From contig JAMXDE010000017.1 of the NCBI GenBank assembly GCA_026770025.1, positions 248,001 to 312,000 on the forward strand: a stretch of DNA of 64,000 nt, given 5' to 3'. Below the pieces are notes generated by a model that saw only the letters and a program-made list of their open reading frames with translations, made no database searches and was not told where the DNA came from. Made by a program: the position numbers and the translations under genes. Each line of letters opens with the position of its first letter. Positions within the stretch are counted from its first letter, which is position 1. This stretch comes from Craspedostauros australis (taxonomy: Eukaryota; Bacillariophyta; Bacillariophyceae; Mastogloiales; Achnanthaceae). This document shows, piece after piece, positions 61,780-64,000 of the stretch.

Positions 61780-63204
61780 ATGACCATCCTTAGCATCAAG
61801 AACGAGATCGTCGCATTGGTTGTGGCAAACAGCCTCTTCTTCCATGGCGTCGATGCGTTGCTGGACAACGCCGTCGCAACCGGTGACCACAACACCATCA
61901 TCGACGATGTGCATGCGTCTCGCAAGAAGCTGAGACACGGACTCACCAATGACCATGCGCACGTGCATAAGCACGACGGCTCCGATGGGCTGAATCACGC
62001 GGAGATGCTCGAAGCATACATGGCACAAGGCACGCAACTTCGCACCCCCGTTCGTCATCAGCAGGCATCGTTGTCAGTTGCTGGCGGAAAGCCATCTCAA
62101 CTGATTGACGTTGGCCGTTTGCAAGGAAATCCGGCATTCGATGCCGACGCCCCCACGTTGGATGCAACAGGTAAGCCCATGCCACGCAAGCTCAAAAGCT
62201 CCAAGCACTCGGCAACTGTGTCATCCAATGAAGACAACTCGGTCGACACGCCAACGCCGACTTCTTCCGGAGATCGCGCCTCGACAGGAGCATCGGGAGA
62301 CAATGGTATCCCAGTGGTCACCGGGCCAACTGGAACGTCCGGAGACGCTCCAGAAACCACGACGTCTCAAGATTCCTCCGGCGGAGACGCAACCTCGGAC
62401 TCGGGTGATGGATCGACCTTCTGCTTCACCGGAACGGCTACAGGCGTCACCGCAGCCTGTTCATCGGCCAATGTCAACTGCTGTGTCACACCAGATGGTG
62501 CCTCCCGCGATGCATGCGGCTGGGCCAGCCACCGACATGTGCGAGTCTGTGCCAACTCCTGCAACGGAGATGGAGCTTGCATGTTGGGAACAGATGCAAC
62601 CACCGACATCGGTTTTGGATTCGTTTCCTGCAACGGTGAGGACGCTTGCGCCAGCTCCGTCGGATACGTCGAGGCCAATTCCTGCAATGGCGATCGCGCA
62701 TGCAGTGGAAACTCTGGGGGTATCTCCAAGGGTTCCTGCATTGGCGAAGACGCTTGTGCGACCAACAAAGGCGACATCGATCCCAGATCCTGCATTGGGA
62801 TCAGCGCTTGTGTCTACAACTATGAAACTGTTGGGACAGGATCTTGCCTTGGCGAGAGAGCCTGCACCTTCAGCTATCGCGCAGTTGGTGACAACTCCTG
62901 TGTGGGACCATCTGCGTGCGAAGAGAGCTTGGGCGTAGTCACTGATGGCGCCTGCCAAGGTTCGAGCGCATGTCAGTCCAACGCTGGCCTCATTCATCTC
63001 AACTCCTGCATTGGGAACGAATCTTGCCGCTCGAATGGTGCTGACGTCGGCGAGGCCTCATGCCTTGGATACCGTGCGTGCCTCTCCAGTTACGCTGAGG
63101 TTGGCGATGAGTCCTGCGTGGGCACGAGTGCCTGTGAGATGAGCTCAGATGAGGTCAGTGATGGAGAGTGCATCGGTGCCGAAGTTTGTAAGAACGTCGC
63201 ATAA
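61780..63204 (+). CDS. Secreted Cys-repeat protein (twelve SCxGxxAC units)
   Basis: 474 aa from ATG 61780. The N-terminus (EIVALVVANSLFFHGVDA) is a signal peptide. Residues 30-140 are polar with a His/Asp-rich stretch (NDHAHVHKHDGSDG). Residues 140-215 are Ser/Thr/Gly/Asp-rich and probably disordered. From about residue 258 there are twelve tandem units of roughly 18 aa built on SCxGxxAC (SCNGEDAC, SCIGEDAC, SCLGERAC, SCVGPSAC and others), the last two ending CEMSS and ECIGAEVC. Each unit offers two Cys that could pair within or between turns of a solenoid. Similar repeats are frequent in secreted diatom proteins (general knowledge). Function unknown, perhaps cell wall, adhesion or mucilage. 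The repeat phase is kept at about 54 bp, pointing to expansion by unequal exchange. Confidence 0.8.
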   Translation: MTILSIKNEIVALVVANSLFFHGVDALLDNAVATGDHNTIIDDVHASRKKLRHGLTNDHAHVHKHDGSDGLNHAEMLEAYMAQGTQLRTPVRHQQASLSVAGGKPSQLIDVGRLQGNPAFDADAPTLDATGKPMPRKLKSSKHSATVSSNEDNSVDTPTPTSSGDRASTGASGDNGIPVVTGPTGTSGDAPETTTSQDSSGGDATSDSGDGSTFCFTGTATGVTAACSSANVNCCVTPDGASRDACGWASHRHVRVCANSCNGDGACMLGTDATTDIGFGFVSCNGEDACASSVGYVEANSCNGDRACSGNSGGISKGSCIGEDACATNKGDIDPRSCIGISACVYNYETVGTGSCLGERACTFSYRAVGDNSCVGPSACEESLGVVTDGACQGSSACQSNAGLIHLNSCIGNESCRSNGADVGEASCLGYRACLSSYAEVGDESCVGTSACEMSSDEVSDGECIGAEVCKNVA

Positions 63205-64000
63205 GATGTTGGCCGATTGATTCATTTGATACACGACAAGGCAATGCAATGCAACGCAATGCAGTTGACCATCCTCCGACGAGTAATTGCGTTCTTTCAG
63301 TGCTCGATCATCACCTGCCCACCGGTGATGAGGAAGTGAGCATTGGATAAGCACCAAAACTGAGCGCAAAGCTAAACCGTCATCATTGCCCACTCATCAG
63401 CAACGGATTGATTGGTGGGACGAAGAGAACGAGTACTCTACACTCTACTACACACTAATAGCCACAAATAACAGAAAATGCTCAGGTGTTCGAGTACACA
63501 TGTACGTATTGTGTTGCGCAATGCAAGTGCCATGTTACCACTCTGCCATAACTTGCACGAATGGAGTACTCAAATTGGTTGGACATGTCGTGAAGTTGGA
63601 TCGGCCCAGTGTTCTCATGTATTCGGATATTGCGGATCAAACACTGTGGGTTGTTGTTGAACAGCCAGACTCGTAAAATAGTTCTTTCGTCGATTGGGGA
63701 GGGCCTATTCGATGACACAACACGTGATGAACTGGTCAGGCTTGACAACTGACGATCTGTCCAGGTACTGCGTTGCGAGATAGGAAGAGAAGAGAGCCTC
63801 TTGTTCGATCGTCGGGCGGAGGGAAACGGAGATCGTGAACAAATCCGCTTCAAGGAGTTGTTCTTTTGACGAACAATGAAGAGGAACAACACAACACGAT
63901 TGAATTTTCGATGTCAAACAATGCGTTCTTCTCCTTCGCAACATCAAAGCGGACACAAACCAGCACGTGGCGATACACGCATTGTGATGCAAACACAAAG
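63205..64000. other. Right-edge region, no gene seen
   Basis: About 0.8 kb. Begins with GCAATGCAATGCAACGCA repeats (63240-63262). Open frames on both strands are short and overlapping. Probably the 3' end of the Cys-repeat gene and a downstream spacer. Confidence 0.4.

Overview
The window looks like nuclear DNA of a photosynthetic stramenopile, most likely a diatom. Genes are spread over both strands and separated by 0.2-2.7 kb. A few have short GT-AG introns (137-354 nt). At least four products start with a signal peptide whose predicted cleavage falls just before a Phe (motifs HAF/TVP, TAF/LP, GAF/QF, TSF/PIRP), which is the import signature of four-membrane, red-lineage plastids. A divergent HSF-type factor, a Pro/Thr-rich single-pass receptor-like protein and a Cys-repeat secreted protein also fit diatoms. 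No species can be named from the sequence alone. Complex plastid, ribosomal, Golgi and transposon genes occur together, so this is a nuclear chromosome and not an organelle or bacterial contig. || Layout, left to right. 1-4255 (-): a large acidic Ser/Asp-rich protein whose frame is open to the left edge. 5371-6723 (+): an extended SDR oxidoreductase. 6881-9298 (-): HSF-type factor. 12050-13150 (-): plastid membrane protein. 14209-15396 (-): secretory or plastid cupin-like protein. 16065-17357 (+): coiled-coil protein. 17893-19595 (-): three-exon plastid HAD hydrolase. 20108-22462 (-): single-pass membrane protein. || 22961-47580 is a plastic accessory block. Two direct copies of a 6.8-kb segment (22961-29780 and 40706-47579) each carry a large P-loop NTPase ORF and a FabI-like enoyl-ACP reductase whose frame is broken at the same place in both copies. 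Between them lie a unique 286-aa membrane protein gene (30697-31557, +) and a full-length 8.85-kb non-LTR retrotransposon (31810-40662, - orientation). The retrotransposon is flanked by a perfect 18-bp target-site duplication. Its two reading frames (PHD-like finger plus gag; endonuclease-RT-RNase H) are cut by four in-frame stops, each explainable by C to T. || 48075-63204 returns to ordinary genes: a three-exon ABCG half-transporter, ribosomal protein uL14/RPL23, a thylakoid-lumen pentapeptide protein (two exons), a two-exon gene that joins Golgi alpha-mannosidase II (GH38) to N-acetylglucosaminyltransferase II (GT16) in one polypeptide, an INSIG-like membrane protein with a DnaJ-type zinc finger, and a secreted protein of twelve Cys repeats. 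|| The strongest novelty is the GH38-GT16 fusion at 54236-58525. It places two consecutive N-glycan maturation steps on one type II Golgi protein. Next come the duplicated NTPase/FabI segment, with its mosaic divergence and shared frameshift, and the stop-codon pattern in the young retrotransposon.
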